DNA of 64,000 nucleotides, taken from NCBI GenBank assembly GCA_033977485.1, contig CM066998.1, positions 60,602,274 to 60,666,273 of the forward strand, in the 5' to 3' direction. Each line of letters opens with the position of its first letter. Positions within the stretch are counted from its first letter, which is position 1. Below the pieces are notes generated by a model. It ran no database searches and was not told where the DNA came from. It worked only from the letters and a program-made list of their open reading frames with translations. The DNA comes from Hydrangea macrophylla (lineage: Eukaryota; Streptophyta; Magnoliopsida; Cornales; Hydrangeaceae). This document shows positions 11,144 through 21,708 of this stretch, piece by piece. The position numbers and the translations under genes were made by a program.

Positions 11144-12634
11144 TAAATAATGCATTAGTTAAGAGACGAAATGTTTCACAAATGGAGGATGCTTATGAAT
11201 TGTAACCACGAAATGTTACCAGAAATCTAGATGGGAACACAGATACAGGGTTTATCTGTACCCCAACCATAAACCCTTGTTCCGGAGAGAAACTTTTATT
11301 AAATGGCTTAGGAGACAAATCATAGTAAGCAATACCACCCAGCAAATTCACACCCTAAGAAGACATAATTGATTGGGCAGTTAGCACATAAAATAAGTAA
11401 TTTTGCGAGGTTGAAACACCCAAACAGAGAGATATAAATATCAAATAATATTGAGTAGCCAAAACATTCAAGCAGCACTACAATCCACAGCATGGAGTTG
11501 TCTCCTATCATTAGTGCATTTGTTAGACAGTAAAACGTTCCTGAAGTAAGTAGATAATATAGAATGAGAGGAGTACACAGACCTTGGGAGTGCAATATCA
11601 ATTTCACATGTTGATATTTTAGGCATTCATTCTGAAAGAATTTTGCTTCCTCCTTGCAACTGATGATCAGCCAACACAAAGTGTACAAAATAGTGTAAAT
11701 ACACACACGTGGTAAGTTCGACGGTAATAGAGTGTACAAATCAAGTTCTGTAAAAAAGAAAGAAAAGAGGAAAGAAACAACTTACAAACTTCAACTTGCC
11801 ACCACTGAGTCTTTAAAAGACAGTCTCAATATCTCTTCAACCTTCAAATCACAATTACAAACAAATAAATACTTTACCCAAAAAGAAGAATATAAATGAA
11901 CTACATGAAAGATAAAGGCAAAAAGAACCAAAATTAGAAAGTTATGCTAATACATGAACATCTATTCAAAAACCTAATCAAAATCCATATTATGTACTAT
12001 ATATCAAAAACCCCTTTATCAAGTGTGTGTGTGTGTGTGTAATATATATTAGGTGGCCTACCTAGTAACTCGGCCCGCCCAATTGTAAATTCCTGGTCTC
12101 ACCCCCTACGGTTAACTCCAATAGGACAACTTTCCATAAGTTTTGTTAATATTTATTATAAACTTGCTAAATACCCTTTAAATCTATCCAAGGGTGTCCT
12201 GCTATTCTGCTTCTAACAAGACATTAATTAAGAACGTGGATAAGATTATCTTGAATTCAACAACGTGCCGGATGTCAAGTGAACTAGAATAAACTGTGAA
12301 AATCGAAAATAAGATGCAGGTCCATATTTTGTTATCTTCTCCGCAAAATTATCCTCAGGGGGCTAAAGCACTAATGAAATTTTCAGGAAGCTCGCTAAGT
12401 AGCGCATCTAAAACCCGAAACTCTTTTTCCTGGTTTCTATATGTAACATGGTGAATATTTATTTACGAGATTCATGTGGCATACTGGTTCAACATCTCTT
12501 GCAATTCTGAATACAAAACATTCGTTAAAACTAGCACAGCCGAAAAAAAAATTATGAATCAGTTTGTACTGTAACTCTTTTACTTGGTACAACAAATATA
12601 TGATGGATTAAAAGCAAACAATTCAGAGACTGAC
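11144..12634. other. interior of Pack-CACTA-1 without a firm exon
   Basis: A minus-strand segment near 11590-11660 reads EEAKFFQNECLKYQHVK and may be exon-derived, but I cannot assign it. A (GT)n tract lies at about 12022-12040. The rest is AT-rich. Confidence 0.4.
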
Positions 12635-12687
12635 CATATTCCATCACAAGCTAGAACAAGAAAATCATCATCATCAGTAAGCTCAAC
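12635..12687 (-). pseudogene. protein phosphatase 2C exon fragment
   Basis: A small exon preceded by CTTATAG and ending at a GT donor (GTCAGT). It encodes VELTDDDDFLVLACDGIW, where DDDDFLVLACDGIWD is the conserved metal-binding motif of PP2C Ser/Thr phosphatases (the aspartate of DG binds the catalytic metal). No other PP2C motif was found, so only about 18 codons were captured. It is near the 5' end of the minus-strand gene series in Pack-CACTA-1. Confidence 0.82.
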
Positions 12688-13231
12688 CTATAAGGGGTAC
12701 AAAGAAGAAAAAAAAATACAAGTATGAGCTTACCAATATCCATAATTAACTTAAAACTATATATTTGGAGCCGGAAAAATATTTCATAAGTGAGAAATAG
12801 GCAAAAATCATAACTTCGCTATCATACTTTTGCACCATCCCATACAAACGAAGCAACATTTTAATACCCGGACTGGACCGGTAGGTTCAACCATTTGACC
12901 CATTGATGGCCAAGGAAATGGTCTGATTTGGACTGGTAAACTGAAAAATCGGGAAACTTTCGCTTTTTTATTCTTTTTTTTTCCCCATAAGTTTTGTTAA
13001 TATTTATTAATGTTCGTTAAAAAGAGAATAGTGAAGTTTCTTCTTCCTCCTCATGGGATATATAGATGTAGTTTACAAAGACTGCAGTGTAGAGAGAGAG
13101 ATCTTCCCCCCATGGCATTTTGTTTGAATACAATCAAAAGCCCCAAATCAAAAGATTTTCTTAATAAAAACTGACAAAGTAAATCTGAAAATATGAAGAA
13201 ACAATAAAACATACACACTTACACAGATTCT

Positions 13232-13311
13232 AGAGAGAGAGGGAGCTCATCGAGTCGTCTTCTTCGGAGTTGTTTTCACCATCGTCCTGCTCATCGAGCC
13301 CATAACCTAAT
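13232..13311 (-). pseudogene. acidic C-terminal exon of unrecognised gene
   Basis: After a TTAG acceptor the frame reads YGLDEQDDGENNSEEDD then SMSSLSL and a stop. An acidic serine-rich tail with a clean acceptor looks like a captured terminal exon, but composition alone could produce it. I do not recognise the family. Confidence 0.4.
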
Positions 13312-13363
13312 ATTTTGACCTAAGTTTGACATTCTAACAGAGATTAAAGGGAAGGGAGAGGCC

Positions 13364-13567
13364 ATGAAAGGAAGAAGAAGAAGAAGAAGAAGAAGAAGAA
13401 GAAGAAGAAGACATAGATCTAGAGCACCTTTTTCGATAGGGGGCGGCGGCGCGGCGGCAAGCAGCGACGAATTGGGCATGGGCGACGGACTGGCGAGGAG
13501 TGACGTACCGGCGAAGGGCGACGGGCCGGCTAGGGGCGACGGGCCGGCGATGCACCGAATCTCCTCT

Positions 13568-13606
<39 letters not shown>

Positions 13607-13610
13607 CAGT
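13364..13610. repeat. (GAA)n, GC-rich and (CT)n low-complexity tracts
   Basis: A (GAA)n run at about 13371-13410, a GC-rich block rich in GGCGACGG units at 13440-13550, and a (CT)n run at about 13572-13602. Open frames through these tracts give poly-Arg, poly-Ser or Ser-Leu repeats and are not genes. On the minus strand this lies where the promoter and leader of the captured series would be. Confidence 0.8.
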
Positions 13611-13717
13611 GTATATGGGGGGAAATGAAATGAAATAATTTGGGGGGGTAATATTTCTACTTTTATTTTACTTTTTTAATTCTTTTTTTTTTATATTTAA
13701 TTTTGGTATATAATATT

Positions 13718-13880
13718 TTAACGGATATATTCATTAGTATTATTTTTCAAGCCGTTAGCAAAAATTTAAGTCTATATGAAGGGTGATTACTAACGGATTT
13801 GCCTCATTTCTAACGGATATATCCGTTAGAAATTAGCAACGGAAATATCCGTTAGAAAGCTTAAAATCTGTCCGTTAGAA
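13718..13880. repeat. right subterminal palindromic repeats of Pack-CACTA-1
   Basis: Several copies of CTAACGGATATATCCGTTAG and half-sites, the same motif as at 2829-3130, ending about 10 bp inside the CCATATGGTGTAGTG terminus at 13887-13901. Confidence 0.85.
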
Positions 13881-13901
13881 ATTAGTCCATATGGTGTAGT
13901 G

Positions 13902-14027
13902 ACTGCGATTAGAAAAGTTAACAGTCTCACTTTAGTCCGTAGTACATGGGGTTAAATGTTATAAAATGAACCACAGGGGATTATAAGAAAATGAGTATAA
14001 CCACAGGGGATAAAAGGTATTTTCCCC
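13902..14027. repeat. right arm of the interrupted foldback element
   Basis: Reverse complement of the repeat at 2533-2664: it shares the segments GTTAACAGTCTCACTTTAGT and CCACAGGGGA, and ends GGTATTTTCCCC at 14027. It abuts the CACTA terminus at 13901, supporting insertion of that element into an older repeat. Confidence 0.7.
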
Positions 14028-15550
14028 TTTTTTTTCACTTGGTGTCATAGGTCCCTACAACAAACAATAATTTAACATGGCCAAGTCCTACATTCCGATG
14101 TGTTAGGAGGGCTGTTATTTTGGACAACTTAGTTTTGATCACGTCACTAGGATGACAATAAGGATAGTACGCAACTATTTGATGTTTTATTTGAGATTAA
14201 TGATATGTATTTTAAATTTAAATTTTAAAAATTAATTTTAAATGATGTGGTAGTGGATCTTTAGGATTTTGATTGAATGCCAGCAATAATGATGTGACCA
14301 CCACTTCAACATCATTCAATCAAAATCCAAGGGATCCATTGCCACATCATTCAATCAAAATCCAAGGGACCAGTCATGGTAGCGACCGGTCCTGGTTAAC
14401 TTGCGTGACCGGCCCTGGTCGTCGTCTTCCACAGATTTTTCCCCTGTTTCAATTTTCAAAACTGAAATTTACCCATTTCAGAATTCTGTTTCAAACATGT
14501 CTTGTAATATATGAATTTCTTCAATTCTGCATAAATTAAGAATACGCGATCGGATTAAACAGATACGGATTGTATCTCTCGATTTTTGCAATTAAAGTAA
14601 GAGTGTCAAAACTTAAAATCAACAATATGTCGCGATACGGCTGAATTACTTTATAGTATTCGAACCGCAGCTTAATGGGACTAAGGTATTTCATTTTCAA
14701 TTCAAGAAATTGATTTTTGGTTAAGTTTCATAAAACTTCAACCTCAAGCTCATCAATAGTGAGTTCATATATATACGTATACACATACTTATCTATACAA
14801 AATTATACAGAAATAAACATGGGGGAGTGAGTTTGCAATACTCACAGAAGGAATAGGACTGAAATTTAGCTCGTCGAGAATTCCGCCAAAATTTTCGACG
14901 TCTTGAATTCCTTCTCGATCTCTCCCTTGATTTATATATGTATCTATGTATGTATATATAAATATCTGTTTGTGTGTGTGCTAATGGGAAAGAGCAAGAG
15001 AGAGTTGAGAGAAGTTGAGGGAGAGATTGAGAGACTGTGAGAGAATGAGAGAACTATAAGGTATATATACTGATACATAGATTTGGGCTCCAAGCAACCC
15101 ATAGGAATCGCATGGTATGGTTGAGCTCGTGTGCTCTCACACCCACTTCGCGGTATAGTCGCAGCTTAAAACAAAAACTTATATTTTACGGTTGAAATAA
15201 AAATACAGAAAAATAATATAAGCGTAGGAAATAAATTCCGGGTTGTACAAAAAGTATAGTTACATTTTCAAATCTATAACAGGTATATCTTTATTTATAA
15301 AAATTACGATTTGACCCCCAAAGAAATTTTTATTGATACAAAATAAAATGAAAAATTCATTAATTGATGCAAATAAAATTTCAGGGTGTTACAAAAGTAC
15401 AACCCATAAACAAAAACCTACATAAGGACACAATAATAAAATCATTACATACTAAAACTCATCATAATTACATTTTAATGGCTGAAGTCCTACAACTATT
15501 AAAACTCAGACCAAACTACCCTTGGGAATTAACCCATGTTCTGCACTCTA
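14028..15550. other. intergenic DNA with MITE-like fragment
   Basis: No gene recognised. At 14224-14370 a degenerate repeat built around GATTTTGATTGAATG and its inverse CATTCAATCAAAATCC is present; a related sequence lies at 53340-53480 and a weaker one at 63640-63760. The segment 14620-15300 has a GAGAGA-rich patch (14992-15060) and otherwise nothing. Confidence 0.45.
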
Positions 15551-15551
15551 A

Positions 15552-15552
<1 letters not shown>

Positions 15553-15589
<37 letters not shown>

Positions 15590-15612
15590 AGATACCTCTT
15601 CCCTCACTATAC

Positions 15613-15660
<48 letters not shown>

Positions 15661-15890
15661 CCAATCCACCTCCACCTCCACCTCCACCTCCACCTCCTTA
15701 ACCACCACCACCACCACCATCGGCCGCTGTCGCCACCACCACCAATGACTGCCATAGCCGCCGCCGCCACCACCATGTGCAGTACCACACCGTCGCACAC
15801 CACCACCATCGTGCACCACCACCAACATCGCGAGCACCACCTCCGGCCACCACCACCACAGATCTGCCACCACCACCATCACCGCTAGTT
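15553..15890. repeat. microsatellite block: (CT)n, (CACCTC)n, (CCA)n
   Basis: Two (CT)n runs (about 15553-15589 and 15617-15656), a hexamer array of CCACCT units (15660-15698) and CCA-rich DNA to about 15890. Long open frames across it on both strands are products of the repeats (poly-Ser-Leu, His-rich, Val-Trp-rich). Confidence 0.9.
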
Positions 15891-15966
15891 CATCACCTCC
15901 ATCATCTTCTTCATCTTTGACCACCCTTGCTCTTCTTCATCTCCGACGACATGCAACCTCGTGATT

Positions 15967-16028
15967 GAGATCTAGATCTAGATCTAGATCTCAACCGGTG
16001 ATTAAGATCTAGATCTAAATCTAGATAT
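15967..16028. repeat. (AGATCT)n short tandem repeat
   Basis: Tandem AGATCTAGATCTAGATCT units, interrupted by CAACCGGTGATTA and resuming. The unit is palindromic, so the tract can form hairpins on either strand. Confidence 0.85.
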
Positions 16029-16094
16029 TAATTTGGATGTTACTGCCATAATGAACTCCGACGACCACCATACAAGGCCACCATATATGAGGTA

Positions 16095-16370
16095 AGTTGA
16101 AGAGTGTACAATCTTAAGACAAATTTTACTTAAGATATGTTAAGTGAAATTTGACTTAATATTTTTTCAGTGAAAATTTTAGATTTTTCAGTGAAGTTTC
16201 ACTTCTCTTCTTAAGTGAAATCCAATCTTCAATGAATTTGCAAACATAAGAAAATTTTATAGATCAAGTTAAAGTCAAATTTCACTTAACTTCGTTTCAA
16301 ATTTGTGAAATTTGACTTAAGATATCTTAAGCATATATTAAGTCAAATTTGACATAATATTTCTAAGTGG
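16095..16370. repeat. cluster of AAGTGAAATTTGACTTAA-type palindromic motifs
   Basis: Recurring imperfect units TTAAGTGAAATTTGACTTAA in both orientations, with AAGATATCTTAAG nearby. The arrangement resembles the subterminal domain of a CACTA-type transposon, but no terminus was found beside it. Confidence 0.5.
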
Positions 16371-16394
16371 GGGAAGTCGTCTGATTTCAAACGA

Positions 16395-16600
16395 GACCGT
16401 GGGAGTGGGGGTCGCCGAAGGTCAGGAGAGGGGTAGGAGAAATAGTGGTGCGAAGCAGGGATGGTTGTCACCGGAGGTTAGGCGAGGCATGGGATGATCG
16501 CCGGAGGTCAGGTGAGGTCTCCGGAGGTCAGGGGAGGTCGCTGGAGGTGACAAGGATGGTGGCCAGAGGTTACAGGGGTGGTGGTAATGGTAGCTAGGGC
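16395..16600. repeat. GC-rich degenerate repeat (CCGGAGGTCAGG units)
   Basis: Several copies of CCGGAGGTCAGG(T/G)GAGG at 16440-16545 within G-rich DNA, locally far richer in GC than the surroundings. No reading frame is convincing. Confidence 0.55.
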
Positions 16601-16918
16601 TTGGTTAGGGTTCGAGGATGAAGATGAGGGTAATTTGGTCTATGGACATTGGGAGGACCTATCCCCAATGTTTACTTTAAATTGTCCTTAATCTCAATAA
16701 AACTTCTCTTAATTACATTTTCACCAATTTTTCTAATATTTTATCATTAACCCTGATTTTTAGTATACACCACAGTACTTTCGAAACTTGGTTGGCAGTA
16801 TGGCTTGAGAAAATGCCAATCAGTCAAATTCAAATTCAGTTTTCAAGGCACCCCGGCCCCATAATTTTTCTAAGATTAAGATGGTTGTGTTGTGTTCATA
16901 CACTTTTTATAACTAATT

Positions 16919-17396
16919 GAATATACCCCTATGGTTACCCCTGTGTGGTTTAAAAGTGAACACTTAATCTCTTTGTGGGTTTGAACTAAAGTAAAACTAC
17001 TAAAATTTCTCTCAAAATAGCACCATATGAGAATTAAGTACTAAAATTAGCCCCACATATAGCGTATAGGAGAGTTTATGTGTCAAAATTAACCCTCAGA
17101 TAGGCACCCAAAATTAGCTCCCCAAATGAGTAAGTGTTAAAAAGTAGCTCTACATAGGTGGGTTAAATGGCAGTATTATCCTCACATAGAGGATTGACCC
17201 CAAAATTAACCTCACAAAGAGGGTTAGGTGTTAATAATTTTGGCCAATTTTAGAATTCTTATCAGTTTTAAGGAAATCTCAACAGTTTCACTTTAATCTG
17301 AAACCACAGGAAGGGGAGTAAGTGTCCACTTTTGAACCACATGGAATAAAGTAACAACGGGCCTAACCACAAGGGGAGTAAAATGAATTTAACCCT
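16919..17396. mobile_element. foldback/MITE-like element A
   Basis: The left part (CCCCTATGGTTACCCCTGTG, TTAAAAGTGAACACTTAAT) is matched in inverse orientation on the right (AAGTGTCCACTTTTGAACCA, CCACAAGGGGAGTA). Between the arms is a series of repeats of the type ATTAACCTCACA. No coding capacity. Confidence 0.6.
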
Positions 17397-17467
17397 ATTT
17401 TTAATAGTGGAGTTATTGTGTATGTTATGTCCACAAACTTTTTATAATTAATTTAATAGTTGTTGTA

Positions 17468-17839
17468 GGGGTAAATTACACTTTGCACCCCTATAGTTTG
17501 GGTGTAGTGTCACTTTAGTCCATATCATTTTAATTTGGGTTCAATTTAGTCCATCCATCAAAATCAGTTACAATTTTGACAGAAATATATGTCTCATTAA
17601 TTATACACACATGAGACACCAATAACGGCATAAAGGCAATTGTACACAGGTAAATTACACTTTATACCCCTATAGTGTGTATAATGTGGCCTATTTGTAT
17701 CAGAAATTGTAAGTAATTTTTAAGAATTGAATAATTGAACCCAAATTGAAACTATGGGGACCAAATTATTAAAATCGAAACTATAAAAACTAAAGTGACA
17801 TTACACCCACACTATAGGGGAGCAAAGTATAATTTACCC
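17468..17839. mobile_element. foldback/MITE-like element B
   Basis: Begins GGGTAAATTACACTTTGCAC and ends with the inverse, AAAGTATAATTTACCC. The arms also pair further in (ATAGTTTGGGTGTAGTGTCA against TGACATTACACCCACACTAT). About 370 bp, non-coding. Confidence 0.7.
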
Positions 17840-18087
17840 TTGCTATAGTTAAGAGGGTAAAATAATGGTGGTATTATTGTGTGGTTAGTGGGTACTGGTA
17901 TGAGGTATCATGTGCAACTCTGTCTATTCAAGTCATTGTTAGTTAATGTAAGAGCGAAGGTTTAAACCCACTTTGTGTTAGTTTATCTAACCTTAATTAG
18001 AGGTTGATTACCCTCGAGGTAATCCTTTGGAGGTCAATGTTGCCTCCATCCAATAATCATTCTCTCATCTTTTTTCTATTAATTTAA

Positions 18088-18473
18088 GGGTAAATTACAC
18101 TTTACACTCTTGTAGTTTGAGTGTGATATCACTTTGGTCCCTGTAATTTTAATTTTGTCATTTTAGTCTTTGCAGTTTAGGTTCAATGTAGTCTATTCAT
18201 GCAAATTTTCTACAATTGTTTTTACAGAAAATGGGTCGTGTGATACACACGTAAGGGATCATTAGGGTCATAATGGTAAAACTACTTAAAGAAATTGCAT
18301 TTTACACACCTGTATTGAACCTAAATCTATCCAAAATTATCAGAAATTTTTATGAATGGACTTAATTGAACCTAAACTGGAACTGCAAGAACCAAAATGA
18401 CAAAATTAAAACTACAGGGACCAAAGTGATATCACACTCAAACAACAAGGGTATGAAGTGTGATTTACCCTAG
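18088..18473. mobile_element. foldback/MITE-like element C
   Basis: Begins AGGGTAAATTACACTTTACA and ends GAAGTGTGATTTACCCT. The inner arms pair (TTTGAGTGTGATATCACTTT against AAGTGATATCACACTCAAA). Same family as element B. Confidence 0.72.
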
Positions 18474-18529
18474 TTTTAATTGTTCAAGTTATGACTTTTT
18501 AGGTTCGTAACAATTGTACGATGGGCTAG

Positions 18530-19030
18530 ACCCATGTAGGGTCTAGGGGGGCACATGCCCGGCCGGCCCCCTTAAACTTTTCAAAATTTAAACTTTTAGA
18601 TTTACCGCATTTGTGTTCCTCCTAACATTTTTAAATTATCTATTTTAATTTAGAAATATCACTTTGGTCATTGAAAATTTTCTATTTATTACCCACAATA
18701 TATTTTATTTACTCAACTAACCCCATGTATTCAAGCTTTTATACATATTCCTTGTGAACAAATTAAGGATTCTTTGTTTGATTAGTGAAATTAATAAAAT
18801 AAATACCTAAATTCATTTATCTAAACACAATTTTTTGATAGAGTTACAGATGAATAGGTTCATTTGTATTTACAAATTTAACCTCAATTCACTATACTTG
18901 AAATATACAAAATAACCATATAAATTTAAAAATCCTAGAAACTTCTGGTATTTCTACCAAATAAATTGGAGCTCAAGCCTCTATCTAAGAATGTGCCCCT
19001 GAAGTAAAATCCAAGATCCGCCCCTTATTA
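18530..19030. repeat. unclassified dispersed repeat
   Basis: Starts with GC-rich GGGGGGCACATGCCCGGCCG and ends near CCTGAAGTAAAATCCAAGAT plus CCGCCCCTT. A relative of the end lies at 49978-50006. No coding region. Class not determined. Confidence 0.4.
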
Positions 19031-19248
19031 GTATTATAGTTGCTCGATTTGCGCCTATGTATGTCTCTAACATGGATTATCACATGCATAAATACAATTT
19101 TACGTAAAAAAAAATAAAAAAAAAAAATAAATAAAATATGCTGGCCACCCGATCTCTTTTTCATTAATATATAGAAACATACAAAAAATGGATAAGATTA
19201 TCACTGTCATGATCATAGCAATTAGATAGACTTATATATTAATTTATA

Positions 19249-19543
19249 GGGTAAAGTGCATTTTACACCCTCAAACTATATCATGTTTCGCATTTTGGTC
19301 CCCAAACTATCATTTTTCATATTTTGGTCCCTCAACTATTATTTTGTGGCAGTTTGCTCCCTCCATCACTTTTAGTGACAAAAAAAGTCACTTTTTAGTG
19401 ACACTAAAACTGACGCTAAAAGTGACAGAGGGGGCAAACTGCCACAAAATGATAGTTGGGAGACTAAAATGCAAAAACTGATAGTTTAGAAACCAAAGTG
19501 CAAAACATGGTATAGTTTAAGGGTGCAAAATGCATTTAACCCT
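19249..19543. mobile_element. foldback/MITE-like element D
   Basis: Begins AGGGTAAAGTGCATTTTACA and ends TGCAAAATGCATTTAACCCT. Inner arms pair around CACTTTTAGTGACA; the loop contains TAGTGACACTAAAA. About 295 bp, non-coding, related to elements B and C. Confidence 0.72.
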
Positions 19544-20300
19544 ATATTATATTTAGCCAGAAAACAAAAAAACCTGCCATATTGGAAGGGATAATTATAT
19601 TTCAGTCAACTTTTGTATAAAATCTAAAAGTCAAATATTACTTTTTTAAATTAAAAAAAATATCAATAATCATTAAACAAATTAAAAAGCCAACAATAAA
19701 ATTAAAAAAATTATTTCAACTTTTGAATTATTATTTTCTGTTTTAGTCTATTTTATATTTTCAACGTTGTGAACTTGCACTAAAACATTGTTATGATTGC
19801 ACCTAACGTTTAGAAGACTTGCACCCGATTTTGAAACGAGTTACTCCCTACGTTCTACGTTTTAAAGAGTTGCTCCCAAATATTTCGTAGAATTGGTCCT
19901 AACGTTTGAAAGAGTTGCTCCATAATGTCATGTAAAATTTGATGACTTTTTTATTTTATATAAAAATTTTACATTTTTTTAATTTAAAAAAACAATAAAC
20001 TGACTTTTAAATTGAAGACAAAAAAATATACTGAAACTTAATTATCCCTATTAGGAGTAGCAAGGACAAAACGTTTGACCTCTTGGTTCCATTGACCGTT
20101 TCAAAAATTATTTTTAAATTTTCCATGCTTTTTTACTCGTCATTTATCTTTGAAAGTCAATGTAATGCACCAATTAAAAGACCTCCCCAAGCAGTCAATA
20201 ATTGCAAATATCACAAACCTCTAAAGACCAAGAACTAGTCTTAACCCATTAGCCAATTCAATTCAAATGTCCAAAAAATAGACCTCTTCACTCCCATGAA
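19544..20300. other. intergenic DNA upstream of the At4g22030-like gene
   Basis: AT-rich. At 19795-19925 there are three variants of a phrase resembling TTTAAAGAGTTGCTCCCAAA, a short degenerate repeat. No gene. Confidence 0.5.
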
Positions 20301-20307
20301 ATCTCAC

Positions 20308-20325
20308 CTATATATATACACATCC
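20308..20325 (+). promoter_or_regulatory. putative TATA box region of the 20491 gene
   Basis: CACCTATATATATACACATC lies about 170 bp upstream of the start codon and is followed by a CT-rich leader-like stretch (20327-20345), a usual plant core-promoter layout. Inferred from sequence only. Confidence 0.5.
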
Positions 20326-20490
20326 TATCTCTCTCTTTCTAAATCATCCAATACACAAAATCAACAACAATATAGTTACAAGCTCTCAAGAAGAGATCAT
20401 ATATTCATATCACACCTCTTTTTATTAATTCTTTGTGCAAACCATTCATTTTTTTTACATATATAGATTACAAAAGTGTAATATTACCAT

Positions 20491-21708
20491 ATGTCCACTC
20501 TTCAAGCTTCAAGCATTATATCTTCATCCAATTCTCTCTCCTCTCGTCGTTGTCCAAGAGGAACAACCAGATGCGTTATCAGTGTCCCGAGGCTCCCTAA
20601 GAGTCCTCTCTCTCTCCCCTCTCTCTCCACTTTCTCACTTCCCATTACCCGTATCGAAAAACAGCCCAATTCACCTTCTGGTAGTCCCAATTCTTCAAGA
20701 AAAGACCCAATGGTGAAAGCTAAGCTTTACACGATAATGGAGTCTATTTCAGACAGAATTGAAATGCACAAGAACATTGGAGAGCAGAGAAACAACTGGA
20801 ACACCCTTCTCTTAACATCGATTAATGCGATAACTCTCTCTGCTGCAACAATGGCTGGAATTGCATCCACAAGTCCAAATTTTGGAGCTCTAAAGCTCTC
20901 TTCTACTCTAATGTACTTGGCAGCAACTGGGTTTTTGATTATTATGAATAAGATTCAACCTTCTCAACTTGTTGAAGAACAGAGAAATGCCACAAGGTTG
21001 TACAAAAATCTTGAGACCCAAGTTCAGAGAAAACTCTCTTTTGGGAATCCAACAATTCGCGATGTGAGAGAGATGACTGAGAGAGTTCTGGCTCTTGATA
21101 AGGCATATCCACTTCCTTTACTCGGCACGATGCTTGAGAAATTCCCCGAAACGGTGGAGCCTACAGTGTGGTGGCCTAAGCAAGGGAAGGGAATTGGGGA
21201 GGGAAGGGAAAGGGAAAAAGGGAGGGAAAGGAATGGTTGGAGTGGAAAATTGGAGGAGGAAATGAGAGGGGTAATTTCGGTATTAGAGAAAAAAGACGAA
21301 GAAGACTACTTAAGATTGGGAAAAAAAGCTTTGAAACTTAACAAAGTTTTGGCCATCTCTGGACCTTTGTTAACAGGCTTAGCTGCTCTTGGTTGTGCTT
21401 TTTCGGGGTATAATAGTAATTCCACATGGGCTGCAGTGCTTGGAGTTGTTGCCGGGGCGATGGCAAGTGTCGTAAATACGGTCGAGCACGGCGGGCAAGT
21501 TGGGATGGTGTTTGAGATGTATAGAAGCAATGCTGGTTTCTTTAAGCTGATGGAAGAGACTATTGGATCAAATTTGGAGGAGAGAGAAGTGGAGAGGAGA
21601 GAGAATGGGGAGTTGCTTGAATTGAAGGTGGCTTTGAAGCTTGGAAGAAGCTTATCGGAGCTAAGGAATTTGGCTGTCAATGAAGAGTTTGCTAGCAAGC
21701 TTTTTTGA
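20491..21708 (+). CDS. At4g22030-like protein (annotated in databases as probable F-box protein)
   Basis: A single uninterrupted frame of 405 codons with plant-like codon use. The first 70 residues are Ser/Pro/Arg-rich and look like a transit peptide or disordered leader. From about residue 75 (VKAKLYTIMESISDRIEMHK) the protein matches the plant family typified by Arabidopsis At4g22030. Hydrophobic segments lie near residues 105-126, 137-152, 290-305 and 312-327. A charged linker (KGIGEGREREKGRERNGW) separates the two halves. I see no canonical F-box helix pattern, so the database name may mislead; function is not established. No intron is evident. Downstream, AATAAAG at about 21973 may serve in polyadenylation. 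It is the only clearly intact single-exon gene here. Confidence 0.88.
   Translation: MSTLQASSIISSSNSLSSRRCPRGTTRCVISVPRLPKSPLSLPSLSTFSLPITRIEKQPNSPSGSPNSSRKDPMVKAKLYTIMESISDRIEMHKNIGEQRNNWNTLLLTSINAITLSAATMAGIASTSPNFGALKLSSTLMYLAATGFLIIMNKIQPSQLVEEQRNATRLYKNLETQVQRKLSFGNPTIRDVREMTERVLALDKAYPLPLLGTMLEKFPETVEPTVWWPKQGKGIGEGREREKGRERNGWSGKLEEEMRGVISVLEKKDEEDYLRLGKKALKLNKVLAISGPLLTGLAALGCAFSGYNSNSTWAAVLGVVAGAMASVVNTVEHGGQVGMVFEMYRSNAGFFKLMEETIGSNLEEREVERRENGELLELKVALKLGRSLSELRNLAVNEEFASKLF

Larger units (their letters stand above)
2809..13901 (-). mobile_element. Pack-CACTA-1: non-autonomous CACTA-type transposon carrying host gene fragments
   Basis: The right end is CCATATGGTGTAGTG (13887-13901), the reverse complement of CACTACACCATATGG. 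The left end keeps ACACCATATGG (2813-2823), but its first four bases no longer read CACT, so the terminus is mutated or slightly rearranged. Inside each end lie dense copies of the palindrome TAACGGATATATCCGTTA. Between them are exons of at least six unrelated host genes, all on the minus strand and mostly keeping their original splice signals: PP2C, GWD1, OST1, MRTO4, complex I 75 kDa and a DEAD-box helicase. I found no transposase, so movement would need one in trans. No clean 3-bp target duplication is visible. CACTA assignment is from the terminus and subterminal structure; gene capture by CACTA elements is known in other plants. Confidence 0.85.

Noticed and set aside
13291..13633. Arg-rich, Ser-rich and Leu-rich open frames on both strands
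   Set aside because: They are translations of the (GAA)n and (CT)n tracts.
15364..15924. Open frames of up to 174 codons (His/Thr-rich, Val/Trp-rich)
   Set aside because: They come from CT, CCACCT and CCA repeats; no splice or start context.
20435..20716. Open frame overlapping the start of the At4g22030-like gene
   Set aside because: Different frame over the Ser/Pro-rich leader; the 405-codon frame has the family similarity.
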